A stretch of DNA of 64,000 nucleotides from Klebsiella oxytoca (GTDB taxonomy: Bacteria; Pseudomonadota; Gammaproteobacteria; Enterobacterales; Enterobacteriaceae), in NCBI RefSeq assembly GCF_009707385.1, contig NZ_CP046115.1:2418001-2482000 (forward strand), read 5' to 3'. Below, piece by piece: positions 42,829 to 51,353 of the stretch (position 1 is its first letter; each line of letters opens with the position of its first letter). Both the position numbers and the translations under genes were made by a program. The notes beneath the pieces are model-generated. The model had not been told where the DNA came from and did not search any database. It saw only the letters and a list, made by a program, of their open reading frames with translations.

Positions 42829-45800
42829 TTAACTTTCGGCTGCTGGTTTTTCCGCCTTACCGGCCAGCTGTGCAAGGAAGTCATAGCGTTTTTGCAGATC
42901 CGCAGCCGCATCCTTCCACAGCTGTTCCGCTACCTCCGGCTGTTGCGCGTTCAGACGACGGAATCGCTGTTCGTTCAGTAGCGTTTCTGCCAGCGCATCC
43001 GATGGCGGACGCGAGTCCAGCGCCAGTGGGAGCTTACCTTCATCGGCACGACGTGGATCGAAACGGTACAGCGGCCAGAATCCAGTGGCGGTCAGCTGGC
43101 GCATCTGATCGTGGCTCAGGGCCAGATCGTAACCATGCTCCTCGCAGGGGCTGTAGGCGATAATCAGCGATGGCCCCGGATAAGCTTCCGCTTCCTGAAT
43201 CGCTTTTACCGTCTGGTTGAGCTGCGCGCCCAGCGAGATCTGCGCAACATACACGTGGCCGTACATCATCATGCTGACCCCGAGGTCTTTACGCGCCTTA
43301 CGCTTGCCGTGCTCGCCGAACTTAGTGACTGCCCCCAGCGGGGTGGCTTTCGATGCCTGGCCGCCGGTGTTGGAGTAGCACTGGGTATCGAGCACCAGAA
43401 TATTGACGTTTTCGGTCAGGCTCAGGACGTGGTCAAGGCCGCCGAAGCCGATATCATAGGCCCAGCCATCGCCGCCTATCAGCCAGATCGATTTCTCGAC
43501 CAGCGCGTCGGCGTCGGTCAACAGCTCCTTCGCACCTTCTTCATTTGCCAGCACATTGCGTAGCTCGGCCACCTGTTCGCGGCGCGCCTCAGGCGTTGCT
43601 TCCGCATGGAGAGCGGCGTTGAGCTCGGCCGGAAGCTTATCGGCAAACTGCGACAGCAGACGCATAACGCGTTGCCGGTGCTGGTCGACGGTGAGACGGA
43701 AGCCGAGGCCAAATTCGGCGTTATCCTCGAACAGCGAGTTGGCCCATGCCGGACCGCGACCATTGGCATCGGTAGTGTACGGTGTGGAAGGGAGGTTGCC
43801 GCCATAGATTGATGAACAGCCGGTTGCGTTAGCGATCAGCATGCGGTCGCCGTAGAGCTGAGTCAGCAGCTTGATATAGGGCGTCTCGCCGCAGCCGGAA
43901 CAGGCGCCGGAGTATTCGAACAGCGGGCTTATCAGCTGCGAGGTACGGATATCGATACGTTCCAGCTTGCTGCGATCTATTTCCGGTAGCTTGAGGAAGT
44001 AGTCATAATTCACCTTCTCTTCTTCAACATGTTCAAGGCGCGACATCATATTAATGGCCTTGATTTCCGGGTTCTGCCGGTCTTTTGCCGGGCAAACCTC
44101 GACGCAAAGATTACAGCCGGTGCAATCTTCCGGCGCAACCTGCAGAACGTATTTCTGGCCGCGCATATCGCGGGATTTGACGTCCAGAGAGTGCAGGCTG
44201 GCCGGCGCGTTTTCCATGGCTTCCGGGGAGACCACTTTAGCGCGGATTGCCGAGTGCGGGCAGGCGGCAACGCAGTGGTTACATTGGGTGCAAAGCTCTT
44301 CCTTCCAGATTGGGATCTCTTCGGCGATGTTACGTTTTTCCCAACGGGTGGTGCCCATTGGCCAGGTGCCGTCAGGCGGCAGAGCGGAAACCGGAAGCGC
44401 ATCGCCGAGTCCGGCCAGCATTGCGGCGGTTACGGTTTTGACGAAATCCGGCGCGGCGTCGGAGACGACCGGCGGACGGTTCGGGCTGCTGGCGTCCACC
44501 TGCCGCAGCGGTACTTCGGCCAGCGACTCGCGCGCGAGGGCCAGCGCCTGCCAGTTACGCTCCACCAGCTCCTGGCCTTTGCTACTGTAGCTTTTGGCAA
44601 TCGCGCCCTGTAGTTCCGCCAGCGCGCTATCGCCCGGCAGGATCTGCGTCAGATGGAAAAATGCCATCTGCATAACGGTATTAATACGCGCGCCGAGGCT
44701 GCATTCGCGGGCAATTTTTGCCGCGTTGACGATAAAGAAACGTGCTTTTTTCTTATTCAGGGTAGCCTGGACTTCCTGCGGCAGACGCGACCAGACTTCG
44801 TCGGCGCTGTACGGTGTGTTAAGCAGGAATATGCCGCCAGGCTTCAGCCTCTCAACCATCTGATATTTATCGATAAACTGCAGCTGATGACAGCCGACGA
44901 AATCCGCCTGCGAAATCAGATAAGAAGAACGAATCGGCTTCTCGCTAACGCGCAGATGGGAAACGGTCAGGCCGCCGGCTTTTTTCGAGTCATAGACAAA
45001 ATAGCCCTGTGAGAACCACGGCGTTGAGTTACCAATAATTTTGATATTGTTTTTGGTGGCTGAGACGCTACCGTCACTGCCGAGCCCGTAGAAAAGGGCT
45101 TCCAGCTTTGCTTCCGACGGCAGGGAATTTTCTGGCAGCGGCAGGGACAGGTTGGTAACGTCGTCGTAAATGCCAACGGTAAAGCGCGGTTTTGGTTTGG
45201 CGGCGTTCAGTTCGTTGAAGATAGCCAGGACGCACTCCGGACCGAACTCTTTTGACGAGAGACCGTAGCGACCGCCGATGGTACGCGGCAGGGTTTCTCG
45301 TTCGCCGCGGTTGAAGGCTTCCGCCAGCGCGGTCATCACATCAAGATATAACGGTTCTGCCTGAGCGCCGGGTTCCTTGGTGCGATCCAGCACCGCCACC
45401 GCCCGGGCGCTTTGCGGCAGAACGTCCAGCAAATGCGCAGCAGAGAAGGGGCGGTAAAGACGAACTTTCAGTACGCCGACTTTTTCACCGCGGCCCAGTA
45501 ATTCATCCACCACTTCCTCACAGGTACCAATAGCGGAGCCCATAATCACGATAACGCGTTCGGCCTGAGGATGCCCGTAGAACTCAAAGGGTTTGTATTT
45601 ACGTCCGGTAGCGGCAGCGAAATCGTCCATCGCTGTTTCAACATGCTCGTAGACCGCGTCATACCATGGATTCGTTGCTTCACGTGACTGGAAATAAGTA
45701 TCCGGGTTAGCTGAAGTACCGCGGATCACCGGATGCTCCGGGTTAAGGGCTCGCTGGCGGTGTTCGTCGATTTTATCCTGCGGTAGCAGGCTGCGAATAG

Positions 45801-46356
45801 TATCGTCGGCCAGCGGAGCGATTTTGTTGATTTCGTGAGAAGTGCGGAAACCATCAAAGAAATGAATAAACGGTACCCGGCTTTGCAGGGTGGCAATGTG
45901 CGAAATCAGAGCAAAGTCCTGCGCCTCCTGAACGCTACTGGCGCAAAGCATCGCGCAGCCGGTCTGGCGTACGGCCATCACGTCAGAGTGATCGCCAAAG
46001 ATAGAGAGCGCGTGGGTGGCTACGGTACGGGCGGCGACGTGCAGAACAAACGGCATCAGCTGGCCTGCCAGTTTGTACAGCGTCGGGATCATCAGCAGCA
46101 AACCCTGCGATGAAGTAAAGGAGGTCGAGAGGGCGCCGGTTTGCAGCGCGCCGTGTACGGCACCGATTGCCCCTGCTTCCGACTGCATTTCGACCACGCG
46201 CGGAACATCGCCCCAGACGTTTTTCAGTCCGTTACCAGCCCAGGCGTCCGCCTGTTCAGCCATGGTGGAGCTGGGGGTAATCGGGTAGATGGCGATAACT
46301 TCACTGGTGCGAAACGCGACAGAAGCGACCGCGCCATTACCGTCAATAGTGATCAT
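42829..46356 (-). CDS. ydbK: Pyruvate:ferredoxin/flavodoxin oxidoreductase
   Basis: A 1,175-residue single-chain enzyme (NifJ/YdbK type) that converts pyruvate and CoA to acetyl-CoA and CO2, reducing flavodoxin or ferredoxin. Domains in order: pyrimidine-binding and CoA regions, a two-cluster ferredoxin insert (CTQCNHCVAACPHS and CTGCNLCVEVCPAK), then the TPP domain with CSGCGETPY, GGDGWAYDIGFGG and CYSNTGGQ. I start at the ATG at 46356, as in E. coli; a GTG four codons upstream is in frame. In E. coli it responds to oxidative stress. It is the last host gene before the tail cluster. Confidence 0.95.
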   Translation of the reverse strand: MITIDGNGAVASVAFRTSEVIAIYPITPSSTMAEQADAWAGNGLKNVWGDVPRVVEMQSEAGAIGAVHGALQTGALSTSFTSSQGLLLMIPTLYKLAGQLMPFVLHVAARTVATHALSIFGDHSDVMAVRQTGCAMLCASSVQEAQDFALISHIATLQSRVPFIHFFDGFRTSHEINKIAPLADDTIRSLLPQDKIDEHRQRALNPEHPVIRGTSANPDTYFQSREATNPWYDAVYEHVETAMDDFAAATGRKYKPFEFYGHPQAERVIVIMGSAIGTCEEVVDELLGRGEKVGVLKVRLYRPFSAAHLLDVLPQSARAVAVLDRTKEPGAQAEPLYLDVMTALAEAFNRGERETLPRTIGGRYGLSSKEFGPECVLAIFNELNAAKPKPRFTVGIYDDVTNLSLPLPENSLPSEAKLEALFYGLGSDGSVSATKNNIKIIGNSTPWFSQGYFVYDSKKAGGLTVSHLRVSEKPIRSSYLISQADFVGCHQLQFIDKYQMVERLKPGGIFLLNTPYSADEVWSRLPQEVQATLNKKKARFFIVNAAKIARECSLGARINTVMQMAFFHLTQILPGDSALAELQGAIAKSYSSKGQELVERNWQALALARESLAEVPLRQVDASSPNRPPVVSDAAPDFVKTVTAAMLAGLGDALPVSALPPDGTWPMGTTRWEKRNIAEEIPIWKEELCTQCNHCVAACPHSAIRAKVVSPEAMENAPASLHSLDVKSRDMRGQKYVLQVAPEDCTGCNLCVEVCPAKDRQNPEIKAINMMSRLEHVEEEKVNYDYFLKLPEIDRSKLERIDIRTSQLISPLFEYSGACSGCGETPYIKLLTQLYGDRMLIANATGCSSIYGGNLPSTPYTTDANGRGPAWANSLFEDNAEFGLGFRLTVDQHRQRVMRLLSQFADKLPAELNAALHAEATPEARREQVAELRNVLANEEGAKELLTDADALVEKSIWLIGGDGWAYDIGFGGLDHVLSLTENVNILVLDTQCYSNTGGQASKATPLGAVTKFGEHGKRKARKDLGVSMMMYGHVYVAQISLGAQLNQTVKAIQEAEAYPGPSLIIAYSPCEEHGYDLALSHDQMRQLTATGFWPLYRFDPRRADEGKLPLALDSRPPSDALAETLLNEQRFRRLNAQQPEVAEQLWKDAAADLQKRYDFLAQLAGKAEKPAAES

Positions 46357-46760
46357 ATAAATACTCACATTGCTAAATTTTTGATAAATGATGTTTTAAT
46401 GCTCAGTAATGCAACCTGAACACTCGCTCATGTGTGCCCGGGAACCCGCATTAGCGTAAGTACTCCGGTATCTTATAAATTCATTTTTCTCCTGCCATTC
46501 ACGGGTGATGCGTTACCCGTCTGCTGGCGGCAGGACTACCTTGTTGGTGACTGACCGCTTAAGTATAGACGCCAGAGAAAGATGGTTTTTTGATCTCCGG
46601 TGGCTACAAAATCCATAATTTAAATAAATTAATTCAACTTATTACTCGGGCGTTCACGTATGAACGTTACCCTACACCAAAATCGGGGGCGCCATTTTTC
46701 CATAAGTAGCAATGTTGTCGGTCGTTCCGCGCCACACGATCCGTTGCAGGATTTTTTTAT
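46357..46760. other. ydbK promoter region and left border of the tail cluster
   Basis: About 400 bases without a gene. The first part should hold the ydbK promoter. At 46651-46666 lies a 16-base palindrome CGTTCA-CGTA-TGAACG. No tRNA gene, integrase or recognisable attachment core is seen, so how the phage-derived DNA beyond it arrived is not recorded here. Confidence 0.5.
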
Positions 46761-46772
46761 AACCTATAGGTA
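46761..46772. promoter_or_regulatory. Operator-like palindrome 1 (repressor promoter)
   Basis: AACCTATAGGTA matches the shared element TACC-N4-GGTA at all but the first base. It covers the expected -35 region of a promoter whose -10 element is TATATT at 46790-46795. Confidence 0.6.
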
Positions 46773-46800
46773 ATTTAATGGAGTTTTGCTATATTTTGGA

Positions 46801-46812
46801 TACCTGATGGTA
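46801..46812. promoter_or_regulatory. Operator-like palindrome 2 (repressor promoter)
   Basis: TACCTGATGGTA is a perfect TACC-N4-GGTA element 40 bases centre to centre from palindrome 1, over the predicted transcription start. It also contains the ATG at 46807, which argues that the repressor starts further downstream. Confidence 0.6.
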
Positions 46813-46827
46813 AATGGCGTAACAATA

Positions 46828-47535
46828 ATGGCTATGGACAAATACGAAATCAGAAGGCAGCGCTTGCTCTGGATCCGTGATAATTTATGCGGTGGTAAAG
46901 CTATTGATGTAGCCCGTACAATTGGCCGGGAGCCTTCCTATGTTTCAAGGATGCTCTACCCCGAAGGCAAGAAGCAAAAGAAAAGGATAGCTGACGAAAT
47001 GGTCGAACTTATTGAGTCTTCGTTCAATCTGCCCCGCGGATGGATGGACGGTATCACCGGGAATGTTGATGTTGAAAAAGAGCCGGTGGAGGATTCTCCT
47101 CAGATGAACTATGTGATTGAGGTTCTGGATGCGCAGGCCAGCGCGGGACCGGGTTGCATAGTCTCAAGTGAGGTTGATGAGACGGTCAGCAGTATTACCT
47201 ATGACTCCGTAGGCGCGCTGAGACTTTTTGGTAATAGACCCGCTGAACATATCAAAGTGATCACCGTATCCGGCGATAGCATGTCTGGAACCATTGAGAC
47301 CGGGGATTACATTTTTATTGATGTTTCAAAAGATTACTTTGAAGGTGACGGTATTTATGTCTTTTCTTTTAAAGGTGCCGTTCTGGTGAAGCGTCTTCAG
47401 TTTACGGCGGATGGTCTGTTGGTTCACTCCGATAACAGCAAGTATGCGGACTGGACGATTGGCGAAAGCCATGAACAATATCTGAAGATTATTGGGCGCG
47501 TTATTTATAGCCATAGCGTCAAACGTTTCGTTTAA
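46828..47535 (+). CDS. CI-like repressor with S24 self-cleavage domain
   Basis: A 235-residue repressor. The N-terminal third is a helix-turn-helix domain (AIDVARTIGREPSYVSRMLYP). The C-terminal part is an S24 peptidase: cleavage site A106-G107 in ASAGPG, nucleophile S151 in VSGDSMSG and lysine K188 in VLVKRL. This predicts RecA-stimulated self-cleavage, hence induction by DNA damage. Possible starts are 46807, 46828 and 46834; 46807 lies inside an operator-like palindrome, so I choose 46828. It is the only regulator in the cluster besides an unknown protein at 48055. Confidence 0.87.
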   Translation: MAMDKYEIRRQRLLWIRDNLCGGKAIDVARTIGREPSYVSRMLYPEGKKQKKRIADEMVELIESSFNLPRGWMDGITGNVDVEKEPVEDSPQMNYVIEVLDAQASAGPGCIVSSEVDETVSSITYDSVGALRLFGNRPAEHIKVITVSGDSMSGTIETGDYIFIDVSKDYFEGDGIYVFSFKGAVLVKRLQFTADGLLVHSDNSKYADWTIGESHEQYLKIIGRVIYSHSVKRFV

Positions 47536-47663
47536 ATACGCCGCATAATCCCGGACACGCCATCTGCTTTCAGGTATCGGTGCTTATTTAGCTGATTAAA
47601 TTCCCGCAGGTATGCTGCCCGTATGTAGGGGCATATCGGCGGGATCGTTCGATCATCCTGACA

Positions 47664-47739
47664 TTCTCAGTTCTCAGTTCTCAGTTCTCAGTTCTCAGTT
47701 CTCAGTTCTCAGTTCCCAGTTCCCAGTTCCCAGTTCCCA
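47664..47739 (+). repeat. Heptanucleotide tandem repeat
   Basis: Seven perfect copies of TTCTCAG (47664-47712) run directly into three copies of TTCCCAG (47713-47733) and a partial TTCCCA. The two variants differ by one base, so the array grew by duplication. It is non-coding and ends about 90 bases before the first operator of the lysis/tail operon. Confidence 0.95.
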
Positions 47740-47831
47740 ACCATCCTTGTCTCCTTCGTTTTAACCACTTTCCAGCGTATTGAAAAAATACCATTTCATT
47801 TCAATGAGTTGCATTTATTATCTTAAAAATA

Positions 47832-47843
47832 TACCTACAGGTA
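47832..47843. promoter_or_regulatory. Operator-like palindrome 3 (lysis/tail promoter)
   Basis: TACCTACAGGTA is a perfect TACC-N4-GGTA element within the longer palindrome AAATACCTGTAGGTAT read on the other strand. TTGCAT at 47809-47814 is a possible -35 element just upstream. Confidence 0.62.
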
Positions 47844-47856
47844 TTTATTTTTAGAT

Positions 47857-47868
47857 TACCTTTGGGTA
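47857..47868. promoter_or_regulatory. Operator-like palindrome 4 (lysis/tail promoter)
   Basis: TACCTTTGGGTA is a TACC-N4-GGTA element 25 bases centre to centre from palindrome 3, placing the pair side by side in the likely promoter of the rightward operon. Confidence 0.6.
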
Positions 47869-48054
47869 TCATTTGTTTCGTCAGCTTGATGCGTACCACC
47901 ATCTTGATGATGAATACAACGATTCAGGGATGAATCTACGTGGCTGAAAAGCCAGCGCCACCAGGCAATGCGCTTTGGGGTGAGGCCATTGGGCAGCAGG
48001 AGAGTTACCTGCGATTCCGATGAACCACCGCCAAAGCTCACTAAGGAGGTCGCC

Positions 48055-48417
48055 ATGTCCCGTAAAACGCCGTTTAATGGTTCCGCGGCGGGTAGACGCC
48101 GCGCACAGCGCTCGCACTTACAAAATTCGGCAGCCCTCAGTTCAGATTTCATTCACCGGCCAACACCTTGTCGCGCTCAGATACAGGCGAAGGGGAAACA
48201 TTATACGCCTGAGCGTATTGAGGATGCGCTGCCGATTAAATTTATTGCTCAGGATGTTTTTTGGCACCGGGAAGAATATAAACGTCAGATTTTGCGCGCA
48301 ACTCTCATTTACCAACAAGAGTTTGCTCATCGTTATATTGAGCCAGGAACATATCTGTGCCACAGAGCAATTTATGCGCTTGGTCTGCAAAAAAGAAAGA
48401 AAATTACGGCGAGGTAA
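48055..48417 (+). CDS. Basic hypothetical protein, first gene of the lysis/tail operon
   Basis: A 120-residue, strongly basic protein that I do not recognise. The start has an almost perfect AAGGAGGT ribosome site. The N-terminal 30 residues are arginine-rich and probably disordered; the rest (from about residue 50) is compact and aromatic, with no cysteine pairs and no clear helix-turn-helix. As the first gene after the operators and before the holins it stands where phages and pyocins place a late activator or antiterminator. That role is inference from position and charge only. Confidence 0.6.
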   Translation: MSRKTPFNGSAAGRRRAQRSHLQNSAALSSDFIHRPTPCRAQIQAKGKHYTPERIEDALPIKFIAQDVFWHREEYKRQILRATLIYQQEFAHRYIEPGTYLCHRAIYALGLQKRKKITAR

Positions 48418-48494
48418 AAGTGGTGGTGATATCAGGCATTACGCTGCGTTTCGTGATTAATCACCAAAAAATAAAATGAAAGAAAGGAGGGTAA

Positions 48495-48887
48495 ATGTCC
48501 GATCCTGTTTCCGGTACGTCGGCATTTGTTGCTGGTGGATTAATGGGAGCTGGTATGTTTGGGTTGGTAACAGGTATTGATTATGGCGTGGTGTTTGGGG
48601 CTTTTGCTGGCGCTGTATTTTATGTGGCGACGGCAGTCAATATCCCGCGTTTTAGACTGGCTGCCTATTTCATTACTTCTTTTATTGTCGGCGTTCTTGG
48701 GGCCGGGTTAATTGGTACTAAACTGGCATCCTGGACAGGGTATAATGAAAGGCCTTTAGACGCTTTAGGCGCTGTACTGCTCTCAGCACTAATTATTAAG
48801 ATACTGACCTTTCTGAATAATCAAGAGCTGACCGACCTGTATAAAATATTAACCCGCAATAATAATGGGCGTTCGAATGGAAAGTAA
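48495..48887 (+). CDS. Holin-like membrane protein
   Basis: A 130-residue inner-membrane protein with three hydrophobic segments rich in glycine and alanine (about 8-30, 33-50 and 58-82) and a fourth moderately hydrophobic one near 95-110, ending polar. Size, topology and position before an endolysin mark it as a phage holin that opens the inner membrane. Ribosome site AAAGGAGGG. The following gene overlaps its end by 11 bases. Confidence 0.75.
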   Translation: MSDPVSGTSAFVAGGLMGAGMFGLVTGIDYGVVFGAFAGAVFYVATAVNIPRFRLAAYFITSFIVGVLGAGLIGTKLASWTGYNERPLDALGAVLLSALIIKILTFLNNQELTDLYKILTRNNNGRSNGK

Positions 48888-49149
48888 CCTTCCTGCGCTA
48901 ATTAATTCAGTTCTCTGTTTTTTTATTACCGTGAATTTGATGTTTTATCGACGAGTCCAGGACAGAACATATCGTCCATGGATATCATACACAGCTTATT
49001 TACTGGTAATAACCTATGCCAGCATACCTTTTCGCTATCTCTTCGGCTTGTATGAATCGACGCATTGGCTGGTGGTCATAGTTAATTTTTTTGTCTTTAT
49101 TGCGGTATTCCTGGTTAAGGGAAATATTGCACATTTAATCGATAAATGA
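48877..49149 (+). CDS. Second small membrane protein, holin/antiholin type
   Basis: A 90-residue protein with three membrane segments (about 8-25, 37-55 and 65-85). I start at 48877, with GGGCG six bases upstream; an ATG at 48865 is in frame without ribosome site. Phages often carry two such proteins, one delaying the other; which is holin and which antiholin cannot be told. It is followed by the endolysin after seven bases. Confidence 0.68.
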   Translation: MESNLPALINSVLCFFITVNLMFYRRVQDRTYRPWISYTAYLLVITYASIPFRYLFGLYESTHWLVVIVNFFVFIAVFLVKGNIAHLIDK

Positions 49150-49156
49150 GGTATGT

Positions 49157-49699
49157 ATGAGTAAAGATGATATTTTTAATGCCATATTGGATAAGGAGGG
49201 CGGTTATGTAAATCATCCTGATGATAGAGGCGGCCCGACGAATTGGGGAGTTACTCAGGCGACCGCCCGGGCTCATGGTTATGATGGTGATATGCGAAAA
49301 CTGACGCGCCAGCAGGCGCTGGATATTCTTCACGCTGACTACTGGATTGCGCCCCGGTTCGATCAGGTGGCTGAGATATCTACCGCAATCGCTGACAAAC
49401 TGTGTGATGCCGGTGTCAATATGGGACCTTCTCAACCAGGCAAATGGCTTCAACGCTGGCTAAATGCTTTTAATAATCGCGGAGTACTTTATCCCGATCT
49501 CATTATTGATGGTGTTATTGGTCCCCGAAGCTTAAATGCCCTGAATCATTATCTTATTCGCAGGGGGAGTGAAGGCGAGCTTGTCCTGTTGCGAGGATTA
49601 AACTGTAGCCAGGGCCAGTATTATCTGGAGTTAGCTGAAAGAAGAGCTGCCAATGAATCATTTATATATGGTTGGTTGAGAATGCGAGTATCTATGTAA
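49157..49699 (+). CDS. Endolysin, glycoside hydrolase family 108
   Basis: A 180-residue N-acetylmuramidase. The N-terminal EGGYVNHPDDRGGPTNWGVT signature holds catalytic E14; the C-terminal half is the peptidoglycan-binding domain 3 usual in the family (LIIDGVIGPRSLNAL). No signal peptide is seen, so it depends on a holin for release. In a tail-only cluster it would free the particles by lysing the producer. No spanin (Rz/Rz1) gene was found nearby. Confidence 0.9.
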   Translation: MSKDDIFNAILDKEGGYVNHPDDRGGPTNWGVTQATARAHGYDGDMRKLTRQQALDILHADYWIAPRFDQVAEISTAIADKLCDAGVNMGPSQPGKWLQRWLNAFNNRGVLYPDLIIDGVIGPRSLNALNHYLIRRGSEGELVLLRGLNCSQGQYYLELAERRAANESFIYGWLRMRVSM

Positions 49700-49753
49700 T
49701 TTACTGTATTACTAATTTAATAAGTTCATAATCGAAATCTGGAGACATAGAAT

Positions 49754-50173
49754 ATGTATACATCAAATGATTTAACCCTCTCAATGTTTTACTCATCGGC
49801 CATTGCTGAGGAAACCGGCAATAAAATTGCAACGCTCACCGTGCAAACCATGGGGCCATCGGCGGAAATTCTACAAATCAGTAAGCTGCATTGTATTACT
49901 GATGAAACCAGAACGAAAAACTATAGTATTGGTGAACAATTTATTGCTAATGGCTCCGATCCTCTTCTTGCAGCTATCGAAACCTGGTGGCGTGATAATT
50001 CTGCTATTTTAATTCAGGAGCTCATGGTGGAAGTTATGGATTTCATTTCCGGTAACATCAACCAAAACGCAACCTGGATTGGCCAGTATGGAATGAAGAT
50101 TTTTGAAAATGAGCCGGTGACAAAACGTATGCCTGATAGCGTATTACAGAACGGTAGCTCCACGGACGCCTGA
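49754..50173 (+). CDS. Hypothetical protein in the tail-terminator position
   Basis: A 139-residue protein without a family match I can name. It has a GGAG ribosome site and no membrane segment. It lies directly before the tail tube gene, where lambda has Z, U, V, and its length is near that of gpU (about 130), which caps the head-proximal end of the tail. A headless tail still needs such a cap. I therefore suggest tail terminator as a working idea, not as an identification. Confidence 0.6.
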   Translation: MYTSNDLTLSMFYSSAIAEETGNKIATLTVQTMGPSAEILQISKLHCITDETRTKNYSIGEQFIANGSDPLLAAIETWWRDNSAILIQELMVEVMDFISGNINQNATWIGQYGMKIFENEPVTKRMPDSVLQNGSSTDA

Positions 50174-50306
50174 AAAATTACCAGGGAAATGACTTTGGTT
50201 TTAAAGCGTAATCACGATAACGCATAACAATAAGTCATAATTAAACAAGCTTTTCTTTTTATAAATTACATTCAAATATTTAAATATCAATAATGGAGAT
50301 ATTATT

Positions 50307-50969
50307 ATGGCTTTTGCTCTGCCTAATGGCTCAACCGTTTTTGTTGGCTCCGGCCTGAGTAATCCGGTTTCGGTAAGTGCGGTTTCCAATGCTGAAGGCG
50401 CCGTTTTTAGCGTTGCGGAAAATCATAACCTTAAGGTTGATGATGTTGTACTTATTTCTTCGGGCTGGGGAATCATCGATGGTTTAGTTGCCAGAATCAC
50501 TGCGCAAACAACCAATAGCGTGACCATTTCGGTTATTAACTCCAGCGATCGCAATTTTTTCCCTGCTCATGCTGGCGGCGGAAAGTTACAGAAAATCACT
50601 GAATGGACTGAAATTCCACAGATTACCGAAGTCGCGCAGTCAGGTGGTGAACAGCAGTATGCACAGGTACAGTTTCTGGCAGACGATCGCCAGCGTAATA
50701 TTGGCACCTTCAAGGCGGCAAAAAATCAAACCTTCACGTTAGCCCATGATGCTTCTTTACCGATCTACAACGTGTTGAGCATGGCGGATCGCTATGGCCA
50801 GGTTTTACCGCTACGCATGTTTGTTCCTAATGCGAAAGAGTATCGCTATTGGTCCGGTGTTCCGTCATTCGATCCGCAGCCGGTGACGGCCGTGAATAGT
50901 GTTGAAACTGTACAAGTCGCGTTTTCCATTCACTCGCGGGATATTACCTTCTATAAATCAGAAGATTAA
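50307..50969 (+). CDS. Major tail tube protein
   Basis: A 220-residue tail tube protein of the siphophage gpV-like group. The N-terminal half (MAFALPNGSTVFVGSGLSNP) has the beta-rich pattern of tube subunits; the middle segment AQSGGEQQYAQVQFLADDRQR is typical. Hexameric rings of it stack to form the flexible tube. An attenuating terminator follows at once, so the transcript for this abundant protein probably exceeds that for later genes. Confidence 0.82.
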   Translation: MAFALPNGSTVFVGSGLSNPVSVSAVSNAEGAVFSVAENHNLKVDDVVLISSGWGIIDGLVARITAQTTNSVTISVINSSDRNFFPAHAGGGKLQKITEWTEIPQITEVAQSGGEQQYAQVQFLADDRQRNIGTFKAAKNQTFTLAHDASLPIYNVLSMADRYGQVLPLRMFVPNAKEYRYWSGVPSFDPQPVTAVNSVETVQVAFSIHSRDITFYKSED

Positions 50970-51008
50970 TATTTTCCTTATCTGCAGAACATAAATTAAA
51001 TTCGATCG

Positions 51009-51030
51009 GGCTCCTGCGGGGGCCTTTTTT
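51009..51030 (+). terminator. Terminator after the tail tube gene
   Basis: GGCTCC-TGCG-GGGGCC forms a six-pair stem (one G-U) followed by six T, between tube and chaperone genes. It would reduce read-through into the chaperone and fibre genes. Confidence 0.75.
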
Positions 51031-51041
51031 AAAGGGTATTT

Positions 51042-51353
51042 ATGAGCGCCATTTTCAAATTACAACCTAAACCGGTTTTTAAAGCTGATGTTGTTATTCC
51101 CCGTGCTGGTGAAGAAGACGGAGTACTGAATTTTACATTTAAGCATCGGCCAATAAAGGAACTGGCAGAACTTGAAAGTATTGACGAGAAAACGGTCAGT
51201 GATTTTTTACTGGAGATCGTCGACGACTGGGCATTATCTGAACCCTGTACGCGAGAAAATATTGGGGTACTGGTAGATAACTATCCAGGGGCGGTTAAAG
51301 CAATCATGACCACTTATTATCAGGAACTGACGGGGAATCGTGAAAAAAACTGA
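51042..51353 (+). CDS. Tail assembly chaperone G
   Basis: A 103-residue protein of the phage tail assembly chaperone type (FKHRPIKELAELESIDEKTVSDFLLEIVDDW). It keeps the tape measure protein soluble while tube subunits assemble. The gene ends in the slippery heptamer A AAA AAC at 51344-51350, immediately followed by TGA, the hallmark of the programmed -1 frameshift that makes the G-T fusion. Ribosome site AAAGGG. Confidence 0.85.
   Translation: MSAIFKLQPKPVFKADVVIPRAGEEDGVLNFTFKHRPIKELAELESIDEKTVSDFLLEIVDDWALSEPCTRENIGVLVDNYPGAVKAIMTTYYQELTGNREKN

Larger units (their letters stand above)
47536..48054 (+). other. Region between repressor and lysis/tail operon
   Basis: About 520 bases without a supported gene. 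It contains a heptamer tandem repeat and two operator-like palindromes (listed separately). After the palindromes the frame of the next gene is open back to about 47911 (ATG at 47968, without ribosome site). The antisense strand is open too, but with no ribosome site. I regard it as leader sequence. Confidence 0.5.

Noticed and set aside
47664-47739. Tandem repeats as a CRISPR array
   Set aside because: The 7-base units are directly adjacent without spacers and no cas gene is near.
47856-48152. A 98-codon minus-strand frame over the operon leader
   Set aside because: Its start lies inside the well-initiated gene at 48055 and its end runs into the operator region; no ribosome site supports it.
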